A stretch of DNA of 64,000 nucleotides from Pholiota molesta (Eukaryota > Basidiomycota > Agaricomycetes > Agaricales > Strophariaceae): NCBI GenBank assembly GCA_014925825.1, contig JACGCK010000233.1, positions 1-64,000 of the forward strand, in the 5' to 3' direction. The notes beneath the pieces were generated by a model that ran no database searches, was not told the origin of the DNA, and worked only from the letters and a program-made list of their open reading frames with translations. Positions within the stretch are counted from its first letter, which is position 1, and the number at the start of each line of letters is the position of its first letter. The position numbers and the translations under genes were made by a program. Positions 1 through 11,601 of this stretch are shown here, in pieces.

Positions 1-1
1 T

Positions 2-88
2 GCGAGGCACCAGTTGACCCTCCCAAGCCTCCGACCCCTAAGAATCATTTTTGATGGCGCTGCGAGAGGATGGCGCTCTCGACGATGA
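2..88 (+). CDS. possible 3' end of an upstream gene (partial)
   Basis: An open frame runs from the window edge to a TGA at 86-88 and reads as a leucine-rich end with the motif LPSLRPLRIIFDG. It recalls the tails of fungal F-box/leucine-rich proteins, but only 28 codons are visible and chance is possible. The rest of the first 700 bases shows no gene that I recognise. Confidence 0.2.
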   Translation, partial: ARHQLTLPSLRPLRIIFDGAARGWRSRR

Positions 89-701
89 GACATTGCAATA
101 TATTGCAAGCGTTTGGAAAGGCAATAGGTATGAGCAACTCTGCTCATTCACGTCCACACTACTCTAGTGCTTCATTCACATTCTCTATCATTCAATCATC
201 TACTTTACTTTAAGGTTACTACTGTACTTACATTGGAATTTGAATATTTTCGTATTTTGTTTAACATTTTATCCATACTTATCTTTACATATGTACGCAG
301 TATATACCACACCATGCAAGCTCTGTGCACTATACATTTCATTGCTATCGTTATTGTTAACCACTTTGCTGTAGATATTATCACTCTCTTCTCGATTTCT
401 TTCTGTACGAATACAAGGGCTCTGGAATGATCTTACGATCCTGCTGTTTTGACTACGGTGGCCTTCCACCATGAGGGTTTGTTTTACAGTAATCTTCGTC
501 AATGATTTTTTTAAACTAGTATGATACAAGAGGTACAGATTGTACATATGAAGATCAAATGGGATGCAAGGGGAAGAATATCGAACAATAAAAATACAAG
601 TATAATGTAGAGTAAGGATTAGTATGTAGCATCGTTAACTGTCAGTTTGAATTGTCATCGGCGTCATCATCAATCGTCCTCGTGCGAACGTCAAAGCACC
701 G
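89..701. other. AT-rich intergenic stretch
   Basis: This stretch is AT-rich and has only short unrelated open frames on both strands. No recognisable protein, RNA gene or repeat is visible. It serves as the 3' flank of the AA14 gene on the minus strand. Confidence 0.5.
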
Positions 702-2215
702 CTACCAAAAACCTCTGCGGCTCCTCGATCTCAGTGGACCGGCCCCGACCTGCCTCCGATGCCGCCTGCTCTCCAGATTCACCCTGAAGCCCGCCTCCAC
801 GTCGCGCCTCCGCTCTAGGAGCGCCGCGTCGCTCAGGTCGCGCTTGTACGCATACCCGTCCCGAGCCGGGGCCGCACCGACCTGCCTCCGATGCCGCCTG
901 CTCTCCAAATTCACCCTGAAGCCCGCCTCCACGTCGCGTCTCCGCTCTAGGAGCGCCGCGTCGCTCAGGTCGCGCTTGTACGCATACCCGTCCTGGGCCG
1001 CACTCGCTGTGCTATTGCCCGTCGGTATGCCTGCAGACAACCCGCTCTGCGCCCCGCCAGCGACGGAGGCGGGCACGGTGACGCCGGCGCGGACAGGGAG
1101 CGCGGCGGCCGGCCCGGGCGCGGGCAGGGCGAGGTAGGAGTCGACGAAGATGTCGTCCTGCGCGCCGTCGGCGAAGTTGTACAGGTCGTTGTAGACGGGC
1201 GGGGAGTATGTGCCTTCGAACATCTGGTAGATGGGCCGTGAGTTTGTTTATATCCGTAGTCCTTGGGGAAGGGATAGACTCACGTTGTTGCGCTCGTTGT
1301 TGAACCAGTAGAAGGGGGTCTTGGCGCCGTAGGTGCAGTTGGCGGGGGCGGCTTGCATTTTGTTGTTTGCGGGGTCTGCACCGCATCGGCGGGCTAGCTT
1401 GGACGTCGCAACAGGCGCGGTCGAGGTTGAGCCGGTGACGTTACACTTGAAGCCATTCATATAATCTGTGAAAGATTGATCAGTTTCAAGACAAATAAGC
1501 GACTAGCGTAGAACTTACTCTCTTCACCTCCGCTGTCAGCCTAGAAAAGAATATCGATGAATAAAAATACAATGGTATAGAGAAAATGAAGGCTCACAGC
1601 GTGAATCCAAAAGAATGCACAGATACATCCGCCCTCAGGGCACGGCGGCATGCGCGCAGGGACCTGGAAATCGGTAAAGCGCGTCCACACACACGTGTGG
1701 TTCACGCTGAACACCGTAAAGTCTTCAGGCTGCACCGCAGTCACATCGTTCTTGTACGCGATTGCCAGCGCGCAGCCCTCGAGGTCGTTGAATCCGTTCG
1801 TATGGTACGCCTCTGTCGTTGAATTTGGGCACACATCGTTAGGGTTGTTGGGCTCGCGGATATCACCACCCTCGGAGGACGCAAAGTACGATGTCGCGCC
1901 TTTGTTACATGCGATCTCGGCTGTAGCTGGTTGGCCTGCGGGGAGCTCGAAGAAGTCGCCGGCGTTCGGTGGGTAGGCGAGGTGGTTGTGGAACCACCAC
2001 TCTGTGAAGTTCATGTTCTTAATAGGCGCGACGGGACGATTGTCGTATGAGAAAGTTTGTGCCGTGACGTTGAAACCGTACATGCTTGGGTGCCATAGAG
2101 CTGTTTGCAAAAATATCAGCGATACTCTCTGGGAAATATGGAGAGACGTACCAGAATGGCCAGACACTCGAGGAAGCAGGACGAAAATAGCCAGTGGTAG
2201 AATAGTATGCATCAT
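702..2215 (-). CDS. AA14-family lytic polysaccharide monooxygenase (secreted)
   Basis: Copper-dependent secreted oxidase; characterised AA14 enzymes act on xylan-coated cellulose. Five exons: 2215-2152, 2100-1598, 1540-1519 (22 nt), 1465-1284, 1223-702. The first exon encodes a signal peptide ending VSG; splicing gives a mature N-terminus [12 protein letters not shown], so His1 is available for the copper brace. Family blocks follow in order: [98 protein letters not shown]. The C-terminal tail is Ser/Ala/Pro-rich, then Arg-rich, and includes two copies of a 44-residue segment. I see no carbohydrate-binding module. Assignment rests on remembered AA14 motifs; the exon joins are all in phase and restore the family sequence. 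Confidence 0.9.
745..1008. repeat. 132-bp direct tandem duplication inside the AA14 tail
   Basis: Two head-to-tail copies with a period of 132 bp (anchor GACCTGCCTCCGATG at 747 and 879) differ by only a few bases. In the protein they give two copies of a 44-residue segment beginning [20 protein letters not shown]. The period is a multiple of three, so the frame is kept. Confidence 0.92.
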
Positions 2216-2788
2216 GGTTGTAGGCTGTTCAAGTTGATAGGATGTGGTTCGTAAAAGCAGCTAAGAGTTTAGTCGTAAAAAGAGCCACCAGGACCCAAGA
2301 AAAAGAAAGAGAGAAGTCTAGTCCACCGATATGTGCTGAGAGATAAAATCATCGTGGTCCTTATAAGAGTAAAGCACAATAGAAAGTTGACCGCTCATTA
2401 CAAGAACCGTTGCCTGACAGCGACCATTGTTCTGTGATTACGTAACAAGGCACTTTTTCCGAGCACAAACTTGGCACAAACACCCTGCTCTACGCGACTA
2501 CTTATTGGGTCGTTACAAGGTCGTTAGACCGCGGATTCTCAGCAAATTCTCAGCGAAGAATACCGAGCAAAATCAATCATAACTGCAACATAGTAAGGAA
2601 GGGTCAGCAGGCGTTACAGTTTCCCTGAGGTCGTGCCGGCCCGCTTGCAGTCCTACTAATCGCCAAAAAAGCGCCTCGAGACTTGCTCTAGACTAAGTGA
2701 AGGATTCCTATAAGTTCTGCTAACGTTTGCAAGGGAAGTTGAAACGGTTTGAATAGGTTCTCTGGAAGCAAATTTGTTCTCTGTGTAG
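2216..2788. other. 5' flank of the AA14 gene
   Basis: No gene is visible. On the minus strand a TATA-like CTTATAAGG lies at about 2356-2364, roughly 145 bases before the AA14 start codon. It is a weak promoter candidate. Confidence 0.35.
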
Positions 2789-3136
2789 TCATACAATTTC
2801 CATTGGCGGCGTGATTTCTTCCTTTATCTCCTTTCCCTCCGGCTCCTTCTCCTCAGGTACATCAAGTATCTTGTCGATAGTCTCAAAATAACCAGCCCGC
2901 ACTTTGGGTGCGGTATCCTGCTTCATCCTTTCTCTGCGCTTGGGAGTAGAAAGTGAGCAGCCAAAGTGAAGTATCCACTTGTCGAGAGATAGGAAATCTC
3001 CATTTCGCGACTCACATGTGATCAAATCCATGGATCGGCATAACATACTAACTGAACAGGGTGTACAAATTGAAAGCTCGAATGAAGGCCATGTGAAGCC
3101 GATGTGCAGCCGGGCATATGCGCGCCTATTCACCAA
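2789..3136 (-). CDS. hypothetical protein, start uncertain
   Basis: I do not recognise this frame. The last 50 residues are charged and helix-prone (RRERMKQDTAPKVRAGYFET, then a Glu/Lys-rich end PEGKEIKEEITPPMEIV), which looks protein-like. The first 60 residues look less so. A possible intron lies inside (GTGAGT near 3015, acceptor near 2942), but joining there does not give a clean frame. It could be the last exon of a gene whose 5' part I cannot find. Confidence 0.3.
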   Translation of the reverse strand: MVNRRAYARLHIGFTWPSFELSICTPCSVSMLCRSMDLITCESRNGDFLSLDKWILHFGCSLSTPKRRERMKQDTAPKVRAGYFETIDKILDVPEEKEPEGKEIKEEITPPMEIV

Positions 3137-3574
3137 AATAGACGCCGTGCAGTTAAGAAAACAGATACAAATTTGTTAAAGCTAAAGCTCAAATTTAAGC
3201 TTTATTAGGTGTTCTAAGAGACTAGAGGAACGTTGCTGGTACTGGCTGAGGTATATTATACGCCATAGATTTTTATTCATTCATTCACGGATCCAAAGAA
3301 GTTCCCGTACCATGTTTAGCGCCGACCATGATATCTCGCTGCTTGCACTGCCGCGACCCTATCATGTATTTTTAAATGCACCACTTCGGATGTTAAATTT
3401 AACAGAGAGAAGCCCACATCTTGTCAGGTGGTATGGTTCGACGTGTCCGATAGGGATGCACGTTGTGAAAATGTAGCTAGCTATAGAATCTCAGTGGTAC
3501 ATTGTACCGTCTGACATACAGCAGGAAATCCAATATAACTTAAAAGGGCAACGAGAGTTTTTCGGAAAACAAAT

Positions 3575-5323
3575 TTGCACATGCCCTTTCGTAACTCCCT
3601 CGTACTCATATGCGGACTGCTCGTTCTGGGGAGTGTGCTCGCCTCTCCAATGACAGAAACGCCCTCTAGCCATGCTTGCGACTCAGCTCAGTCACTCGAA
3701 CTCTCACCTGCTGAGGCATCACTCCACGATTCGAGATCGGTGTGGAACATCGTCTGGAGCTGCATCACCACAATCATTGCATGCTGCTGGATCGCCGTTC
3801 ACCCTAACATGTTGGAGCACGATGCAGGTTTTTGGCGATCCACCCTCCACCGCCTCAGTCATATGGTTTGGATGATTATAGCTCCAGAGCTAATGATTTG
3901 TTGGGCGATACGACAGTGGCTTGGAGCAAGGAACTTGATGAAGAAAGGCACGTTATTCCTGACAGAATTGTTGTACAAACCACTATTAAACATCGTTTTA
4001 TATCTATCTAGCTCCATATAACAATTCGGATAGTGGATGGACGATAACACACGGATATTTTATTCAAATGGGAGGCTTCATGCTCGAAGGAAAAGTACCT
4101 GACATCCTTTCAGCTGAGCGCTTAGAAAACCTCGTCGAACAGCACAAGGTCGTTTTGCCAGATATCACCGCGAGGGAAATCAAAGATCGAAGCAAGCGTG
4201 ATGGCCTTTCCAAAACTATCGCTATGGGCCAAACTACCTGGTTTCTTGCGCAATGCCTCACACGCAAGGCCCAAGGGTTGATTACAACAGAACTGGAGCT
4301 CGTAACGGTCGCGTTTGCTGCGCTAAATGTGTTCATTTACTATTTCTGGTGGGATAAACCCATGGATGTCCAAACGACTGTGACAGTGCGACGTTTACGT
4401 AGGATGGGCACTATCAGTGCCAGGGTGGAGACTCGTGCAGACGGTTTGTAATACTCATTCCTATTTAAATTTGACATGAATACTGAATCGTCCTACTTTA
4501 ACAATCCAGATGAAAATAAAGATATATCCATAGTACCAATCCAACGAACTAGCTCTAGTTCGAGTCAGAACAAGAGTGGTAAGTACGAAATAATTGTCTG
4601 CGGCGCGGAGTTAACTTCCTGGCTATCATGTTGATTATTCTTTCCAAGATGCATCAACCGAGTCTTTGAAGCATTCCAAGTCAGAGTCGACAGAATCTGT
4701 AGCCGAAAATCTGTCCTTTGGTATGTAATTATTGTCTAATCCACCATTTTACGTCTGTCTGAATATAATTCTTAGTGCAATGTATAGAACAAATTATACT
4801 AACTGTACTCAAATTACCCTGGATAGGAATTAAGGTATTATTCTACAGAGTTTTTTCTATGCTGTTTGGTAGCCCTGCTATAAAACGCGGGATGAAGAAG
4901 ATTTTTACGTTCTATGCATTGGACACCACATTCAAAGAACAATACATAATCTTGGTTGGCGTAGGTGTCATCGGTGCATTCTTTGGGGGCATACATTGCA
5001 TCGGTTGGAATTATATCTTTCCGTCCCGTGCCGAGGAGACCATCTGGCATGTCTCTTCCATCACTATCACTGGAGTCCCAGCACTGGTCGCATTCAGTGC
5101 TTTGGCCTTGTACGCTGAGGAAAGACTTGAAGATACTCATGCGGTAGCGAGGACACTATGTAGCTTTTTAGGATCGTTATCTTTCTTTTTTGCAACAGTT
5201 GGAGTGATTCCCTACATTTTAGCTCGCGTCCTTCTTCTTGTAGAGGCATTTATCTCGCTCCGTGACCTTCCTGCAGATGCTCTCTTAGCAGTTCGCTGGA
5301 CTTCATTCCTTCCTCACTTTTGA
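3575..5323 (+). CDS. agaricomycete multi-pass membrane protein, function unknown
   Basis: Exons: 3575-3951, 4034-4443, 4510-4578, 4649-4720, 4776-5323; all four introns rejoin in phase. The product starts with a hydrophobic leader (NSLVLICGLLVLGSVLAS) followed by the blocks SVWNIVWSCITTIIACCWIA, LMIAPEL-like helix, GWTITHGYFIQMGGFMLEG, ITAREIKDRSKRDGLSK and LELVTVAFAALNVFIYYFWW. A Ser-rich linker (SSSSSQNK) precedes further helices (EQYIILVGVGVIGAFFGGIH and others) and an end motif ARVLLLVEAFISLRDLP. I recognise this as a large, expanded basidiomycete family of uncharacterised integral membrane proteins; no function is known to me. About 490 residues; an in-frame ATG two codons after the first (3581) is an equal candidate start. 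Confidence 0.8.
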
Positions 5324-6310
5324 TTACACTTTCACTTTTTTCTTGGAATGTGTGTATATTTTACATCTTTACTGTTGTTACGACCCTTTGAACTTTGTAA
5401 TTCTCTACGCTGATTGATTATTTTGACATCTTTCGAGCCCGATTTTGGAACTCTCGAATATTTGAGCCTCCGATTAGAATCGTAATTTGACAAGGTCATT
5501 CTTTTTATCGCGCCAACCGGCAATATGAGCCCTTGCTATCAAGAAACTACGCAACTGCCAGCGATGTACTGAGTACTACTGACGTAATGTACACGACGGC
5601 GTTCGCAGTCGAATGAATGTAATATCAATGTAATATTCGATGTTCTTAGTGTTTCGTTTTGGTGGATTGTGCGAGTAGAGTAAAAGTACTGCGAATAATA
5701 AAAAAGGGCAATGCCATTCTCTATCCCCTCGCAGTCGGGGGCATACCTTCAAGTTGTGTTCCTAGGCGTTTAAACTTTATTTAAATTAAGCGCCGTATCA
5801 GTCACGTATGTGATACTGTATGATCTCGGCATCGAACGTTTGACACGTCACGGAGGGCTGTGTGACGAAATCTGTCGTGTGGCTTTTCATGACCTTCGTT
5901 AACCCCCTCCCCGAATCAGCCTCGCTCAGCCCACAATATGGAGCAAGGTCAGGACTTGGTTCATTGTTTTCTTGGACGTTCAAAGGCTTGAGGAAAATGC
6001 ATGTGGCTCACAAGTGGCTCAGCAGACTCGATATAATCTTCAAGAGCTCCTACGCTCTTAATTACATCTTCCGCCGCTCTCTACGAGTCTCTACGCCATT
6101 CATCCTTCAGGGCACTGAAATTCAATCTTGGTATTCGGCAGCTTGTTTTCCGCCATCTATCAGTTACGAGATTCAGCAGTGGGATCTTGGCACCAAGGAG
6201 AGACAGACATAGCCAAGACGTATTAGTCATATCGTGAGTCTTTGCACCCTCTTGTATTTCTTCTTGCTGGCTGCGGGTCCTTGTGTCTAGACGCGCACAT
6301 CTACTATGCA
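5324..6310. other. intergenic region
   Basis: Nearly 1 kb between two plus-strand genes. Open frames here (for example 5862-6212) have no recognisable family or plausible splice context. I see no RNA gene or repeat. Confidence 0.45.
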
Positions 6311-8311
6311 ATGTCGCCACGCTCACTTTCTATATTCCTTCTAACGGTCTTAATAACAATTTCCCATATCCGGGCAGCTTCACCACTCAATGTCACATTT
6401 CCTGTTACACCACCCGCGAGCGCGCTTTCAAATGTCGTTGAGGACCATTTCATCGGGGTATCGTACGAACTGAGCAGCTTTGATACGCTATGTAAGCCTC
6501 ACGAACTAGCTATACCTAGTTCGCTAATTTGACCATTGTTTCTCTGCAGGGGGGCTGTCCGTGGACCAACAGCCTTACGCCATGCAAAACTACATGCACA
6601 ACCTCGTCGTACGCATGTCGAAACCTCTGAGAATAAGAATCGGTGGTAACGGAATGGATGGGTACGTGCTATGTTTGTGTCTCGCACACCTCGAACTCAG
6701 TGGACATTCCAGGTCAACCTACTTTCTCAATATGACCGCTATCCTGGAGCAAGCGGAGGAAAATCCTTATTTCAACGATATACCCGTTAACTTCGGTCCC
6801 GCTTTCTTCGACCTACTAAACGAAATGGCCAACAAAGCTGGGGAGATGCAGTTTTTTATTGGCCTTAGCATGCGGACACCGGATAATTTCACCAACGTAC
6901 AAGCTCTAGCTTTAGCGGCGCGCCAAAAGCTCGGCAAAAGACTGGATGCTTTGTTTCTTGGAAATGAGCCTGACCTCTATGCGGGCCACGGGGAACGTGG
7001 AGCATACAACATTTCTGCATATGTTCGTGTTGTCACATTTTTTGCAAGAATGTCATTCGATCTTTCTTCAATTAGGTGCCAGAAATTGGTGAGGTTCTCG
7101 ACGCGTTGGAGGATGTAGGTGCAATTTCGAATGATGAAAAGATAGTCGGTGGGCCAACCATTTGCTGCAGTTGGTGAGTTTGATTTCTCAGCTTCGTCGA
7201 TCAGCGTTGAAGATCGCCTCTCAAATCATGTTCAGGGACCTGGAAGATATTCTTGAAGCAGGGTTCGACAAATACCCGTATAAATATTATTCGTGCGCAC
7301 ACAAATCTCTTGCCTTACACTAGATTTGACACCGAGTAGGCTTCAACGTTATCCGAAGAACGCATGCTCCGGTCAAAACGCAGATAACACGAATATTTCT
7401 TACTTTAGTACTCATTCGAATGGTATGCTATTTCTCTGTTCAACATGCCTTTTAATCCCTCTCAATGTCTATAATAGTCGAAAGTTATCTTGGATGGCAG
7501 AATGATGGTATCATGCATGCTCAAAAGCGAGATGTCCCCGTTGTGCTATCCGAATATAATTCTGTTGCTTGCGGGGGTTCAAATATATCATCTACGGTAT
7601 GTCGCAACATTCGCGCCTTGATCCTTTGCTCATGCTATACAGTTTGCCACATCGTTATGGTCAATCGACGTAGGCTTGAAGGCAGCCGCCATGAATTACA
7701 GCGCGGTCTTCCTTCATACCCGTGAATTCGGAGTCCAGTACAACCTCTTCGACCCCCCTGGTCCCGCGAATTCCACCGAGCCCAACTGGCGAACCGGCTC
7801 TCCCTATTACGGCGCACTTTTCCTCGCTGAAATGACATACGAAGGCGGCACCATCATCGTCGATCTCAACCTGAACAACTCTATCTACTCACCCAACGCC
7901 ACTGTCGCTGGGTATGCACTCTACGGCGCTAACTCCACCCTGGGCAGCTTCGCCTTCATCAACTACGCGCAAACGTCCCAGGTCTTCAATCTACCGTCTG
8001 GAGTGGCCAATAAAATGACATACAAGGTCTTAGCTGCACCGAGTATCTACGAAAAGACGAATATAACCTGGGCGAACCAAACCGTTGGGGCGAACGGCAT
8101 TTTGGAAGGTGATCTGCAGGTGAATGAGATACCCTGTGAGGGTGGATGCCAGCTCACGCTCCCGGGACCTTCTGCGGCGCTTGTTGTCGTCGACGATGGG
8201 TTCGTATATAGGGGAGTCGGATATCTTTCGAGTTCAGCGAATGTTTCTTCATTCTCGCAGTTTTGGTCATGGACTCTACTATTCGCTGGAGTTGTTATTT
8301 CACTGGTCTAA
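6311..8311 (+). CDS. GH79 beta-glucuronidase/heparanase-like glycosidase (secreted or membrane-anchored)
   Basis: Hydrolase of uronic-acid glycans at the cell surface or outside. Exons: 6311-6491, 6550-6661, 6713-7022, 7076-7173, 7236 to about 7282, about 7344-7422, 7478-7596, 7643-8311. Signal peptide (SPRSLSIFLLTVLITISHIR), then HFIGVSYELSSFDTLWGLS, RIGGNGMDGSTYF, NFGPAFFDLLNEM, FFIGLSMRTPDN. The acid/base Glu is in LFLGNEPDLYAGHG and the nucleophile Glu in VVLSEYNSVACGG. A C-terminal beta domain follows (SPNATVAGYALYGANSTL). The end SFSQFWSWTLLFAGVVISLV is a hydrophobic tail like a GPI-anchor signal. The fifth intron is the weak point: only the acceptor at about 7343 keeps the frame and gives LQRYPKNAC, and the joined segment is shorter than usual for the family. 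Confidence 0.88.
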
Positions 8312-9493
8312 TTTTATTACTAACTTACTACTGCGCTTCTATATCTACTTACGACTAAATGATATGTCCTTGTCTCTGCGAACCCAACAATGTCCGAGAG
8401 ACCGGGCAAGGAAGCGCTCGTGCTTATCTTACTTATCCATGGAGGTCCCCGCCCCCGGCTAGCATTGGCCAGTATGAGCATTTCAGGCTATCTTTAGGGC
8501 GCCTCATGACTGTACTGGAGACCTTTCATAATATTCCATGACGACAACAGCACCCACAAGATGTAATGATCAGACCCAAAAATCATTTGCACCCGGAGGG
8601 AGACACTGCTTTCGCAGAAGCGTCAATTTGAATGTCAAGCTCGTAAGGGAGCTCTGATAGCTTGCGAAAAAATTCATCTCATTCGCTCTGATCGTCGTCA
8701 AAATTCCTCTTCATTAATACACGACTGCCTACTACATGATTCGCTTTTGGTGACGGTCGATATCAGTCATATGCTTCATTCTTATGAAGTTGGCAGTTGC
8801 CCCATCGCTACTTGCCTCGGACGCCGATCGCGAGGTATAATTAGGCAATTTTAGCTATTTATAGAAAACACGGTTCAGGGGGAGTCAACAACGCACCTCC
8901 TTGGCACCGCTCAATTTCCATTTTCTCGATGGGTGGAAATGGTACTTACTTCAAGAAGAGACCGTCGTAACACTGTAATTTGAACGTTTGTTATTGCTCG
9001 CTGATCTCTGACCATCGTTGACTGAACCGAAGACCGAAGAGGAATGTTGAAAGCCACAGATCATGTCCAATTATGCCGGTCTCGCCGCTGCTGACATTTA
9101 ATTGACGTGGGCTGGCTGCTATGCATATGAGCCACTTCTCCAAGGCATAGCCTCAAGAACCTGATCAACGTAGGATCCAATATTCGATACCTCTACTAGT
9201 TCATCCCACAGCACCCGGAATTGGTTGGCATAATTCTAACACTCTTCTGAAGAATGTGATGCCCGTTGAGAGGTACGAAAAGCACTCATGAGATAGAAAT
9301 GTGTGTGCTAATCGAATATTTCTATAAAGTCGAGAAAAAACCAAGGATTTCCTCACTTCGCAGCTTCTTCTACTTCTTTCAACGCAGCGGGATCATTTTT
9401 TTTCGGACCTGGTGTCTTTTTCGATTACTCCTACCTTCGTTCTTCTTCGCCTTTCTATTCCAGCTTTATCTTGCTATTGAATAGCGTTCAACA
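8312..9493. other. intergenic region with CT-rich promoter near its right end
   Basis: No gene is recognised. The right 170 bases are pyrimidine-rich and hold a TATA-like box, described separately. Confidence 0.45.
9323..9480 (+). promoter_or_regulatory. TATA-like box plus pyrimidine tract before the tandem-module gene
   Basis: CTATAAAG at about 9322-9329 is followed by a long T/C-rich tract (about 9350-9475) that ends just before the ATG at 9494. CT-rich tracts next to start sites are common in highly expressed fungal genes; the role here is inferred. Confidence 0.45.
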
Positions 9494-10825
9494 ATGGCTC
9501 TTATTTTTTCATACCTCCTCGCCATCGTCTCAGTCTTTGCTTCTGTATACCAGACCCAGGCCGGTAAGCGCAACAATTCGCGCTTACAAAACACATCTGA
9601 TCATACTCTATCTAGTACCGATTGAGCCCCGTCAATTAGGAGGTGTTGCTTGCAATGTCGCACGGCTGAAGACCGTTTCAGGCCTTGCTGCTACGACCAA
9701 GGCCGTGAACCAAATTGCTTCCGCGGCTGGAGGGTATGTGCTGTTTGAGTATAGGTTACTTTCCAACCTTTCTGAAAACTGAAAAACAGAGATGCAACTG
9801 TCTCATCGGCTGTCACGTCGGCACAGAGTGGTTTGCAGAATGCTAACGCCGGTATCAAGACGATTGCTGGATCACTTCTCACCGGACAAGATGCACCAGC
9901 AGCTGCTAGAGATCAAGTCGCTCAAGGCTTGACTGCAGCGCAAACTGCCCTCAGTAATATTACGTCGTGAGTGGCTAGCGTCTAGCATCTAGACGATAGT
10001 AAATATAAAATTTATTGACATACACCTCTAAGGTCGGACTCAACCGTTACGTCGCTGGTGGCCACCGCCCAGGGGAAGCTCGACGGAACCATCTCGGCAG
10101 GAAACGATGTCGTTTCACAATGTGGAGGTTCTGCCGCTGCCGCTAGCCCTAGCAGCGCAGCTAATTCAACTGCCCCAGCCACCGCCGCGCCAGCCGCTGC
10201 AGAAAGCTCTGCTGCAACTCCAGCAACCTCTGGATTCATATCTGTCAGTCCTTCCCCATTCAATTGTATATCTGGCTGATTCTAAAATTATTGTCCACAG
10301 AAACTCAAAGGTCTCTTTGGCAGACAAGTTGGCGACCTGACCTGCAACGTCGCCCGTCTCCAAACCGTCTCCAGATTAGCTGCATCTTCACAAGCGGTCA
10401 GCGCAATCAGCAGCGCAGCTTCAGGGTGAGTTTGATGAAACGACATCACCTCGTAAATTTGAAAACCTGAACACATTCATGAAAAGCGATGCCACAACTA
10501 CGAATGCTGCAACGCAAGCTCAGACTGCATTGACAAGTGCCAAGGCAGGGATTGCAAAAATTGCGTCGGCTATTGTCACAGGTCAACAAGCTCCTGCAGC
10601 CGCTCGCGATCAAGTTCAACAAGGATTGACAACTGCCCAAACAGCACTTGCTGGGATTACATCGTAAGTCCTCCAAGTTCCAGGAACCCTGCGTAGAGAG
10701 ATTTCTTGATTATACCTGAAATTTTTAGGACCAACAGTGCTGTTAAATCCGCCCTCGCCAATGCACAAACTGAACTTGCCAGTACTCAAACGGCTGGAAA
10801 TGCTGTTGTAAGCAATTGCAAGTAG
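9494..10825 (+). CDS. secreted Ala-rich helical protein made of two tandem modules
   Basis: Exons: 9494-9563, 9616-9733, 9790-9966, 10033-10243, 10301-10435, 10487-10663, 10729-10825; all join in phase. A signal peptide (MALIFSYLLAIVSVFASVYQ) is followed by module 1, starting RQLGGVACNVARLKTVSGLA, a Ser/Ala/Pro linker, and module 2, starting RQVGDLTCNVARLQTVSRLA. Each module has one Cys near its start and one at its end (VVSQCGG; VVSNCK), then heptad-like Ala-rich helices with the shared motif TGQ(D/Q)APAAARDQV. Similar small secreted proteins occur in agaricomycetes; a resemblance to hydrophobic-surface-binding/galactomannoprotein helical folds is a guess. Function unknown. Intron positions and phases are the same in both modules, showing internal gene duplication. 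Confidence 0.82.
9616..10825 (+). repeat. intragenic duplication of a three-exon module
   Basis: Module 1 (9616-about 10125) and module 2 (about 10310-10825) have the same order of exons. Both have a phase-2 intron splitting a Gly codon (GG|..) before GDAT and a phase-2 intron splitting a Ser codon (TC|G). Protein identity is roughly half or more by eye. Confidence 0.8.
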
Positions 10826-11601
10826 AACCTTTATGGTTTCTCGCGAATATAGTTTAGGTTAGGACACATTTGGGACATTTTGTATATCACTTGGACGCTT
10901 GTATTTTCCACGCACGATCGACGTACGTTTCTTGTATATTCTACTTCAAATCGACCCAAAGTCGACCCGCGAAGCGGCCCGCGTCATCAGTTCGTGTTTG
11001 TATTCAGAATTACAGATCGATCCCTGGCGTTGAATTTTGCCGAATTGACACAACCTCTTCACGACGTTTACTCATTTTGTTGATCCTGGCTTCAACCCAG
11101 TGTTTGAATCAATGTACCTCAAGAATGGCAATCACTCCACAAATCTCTAACTCCTTAATATCGATCAATTGCTGTCCTAAATCGATGTTTCATCCAAGCA
11201 TTTTCCGAGGTTCTGTTTGCTTCAATGCCCACGAGTTGTTCTCAACGGGTACAAAGTCGACATCCGTCCGACAGCACGCAGTCCACTTGCTTTAAACAAG
11301 CTCTCAATTAACGACCATGCAAAAGTGAGCATGCGTACCTTGCGGGTATTCTTCGCTGTTCACTGGACTTATTGCTTGTTCTCCGTGTCACCTACTTTGG
11401 ATATAGACCAGCTGTTCTCATCTTGCAGCCGGACAATCACTATGAGCTCATCACCATTTAAACCGGGGAGCTTCTTCCTTGGCAACATCTTCCTTGAATT
11501 CTGCGGCAGGCCACTCGCAACTATGCGGGGTTTGTTTATGCCAATAACAAGAAAGGTTCAAAAGCCTCAGATTCATTAAGCTTGAATATCCAGTCAACCT
11601 G
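10826..11601. other. intergenic region
   Basis: Short open frames only (for example 10870-11295), with no family resemblance. It lies between two plus-strand secreted-protein genes. A TATA box for the AA9 gene is not obvious. Confidence 0.4.

Noticed and set aside
652..1137. 161-residue plus-strand frame rich in Arg/Ser/Pro
   Set aside because: It is the antisense shadow of the AA14 tail duplication; the minus strand carries the real protein with conserved motifs.
3425..3445. GGTTCGACG string resembling a tRNA B box
   Set aside because: No matching A box or cloverleaf arms are visible around it.
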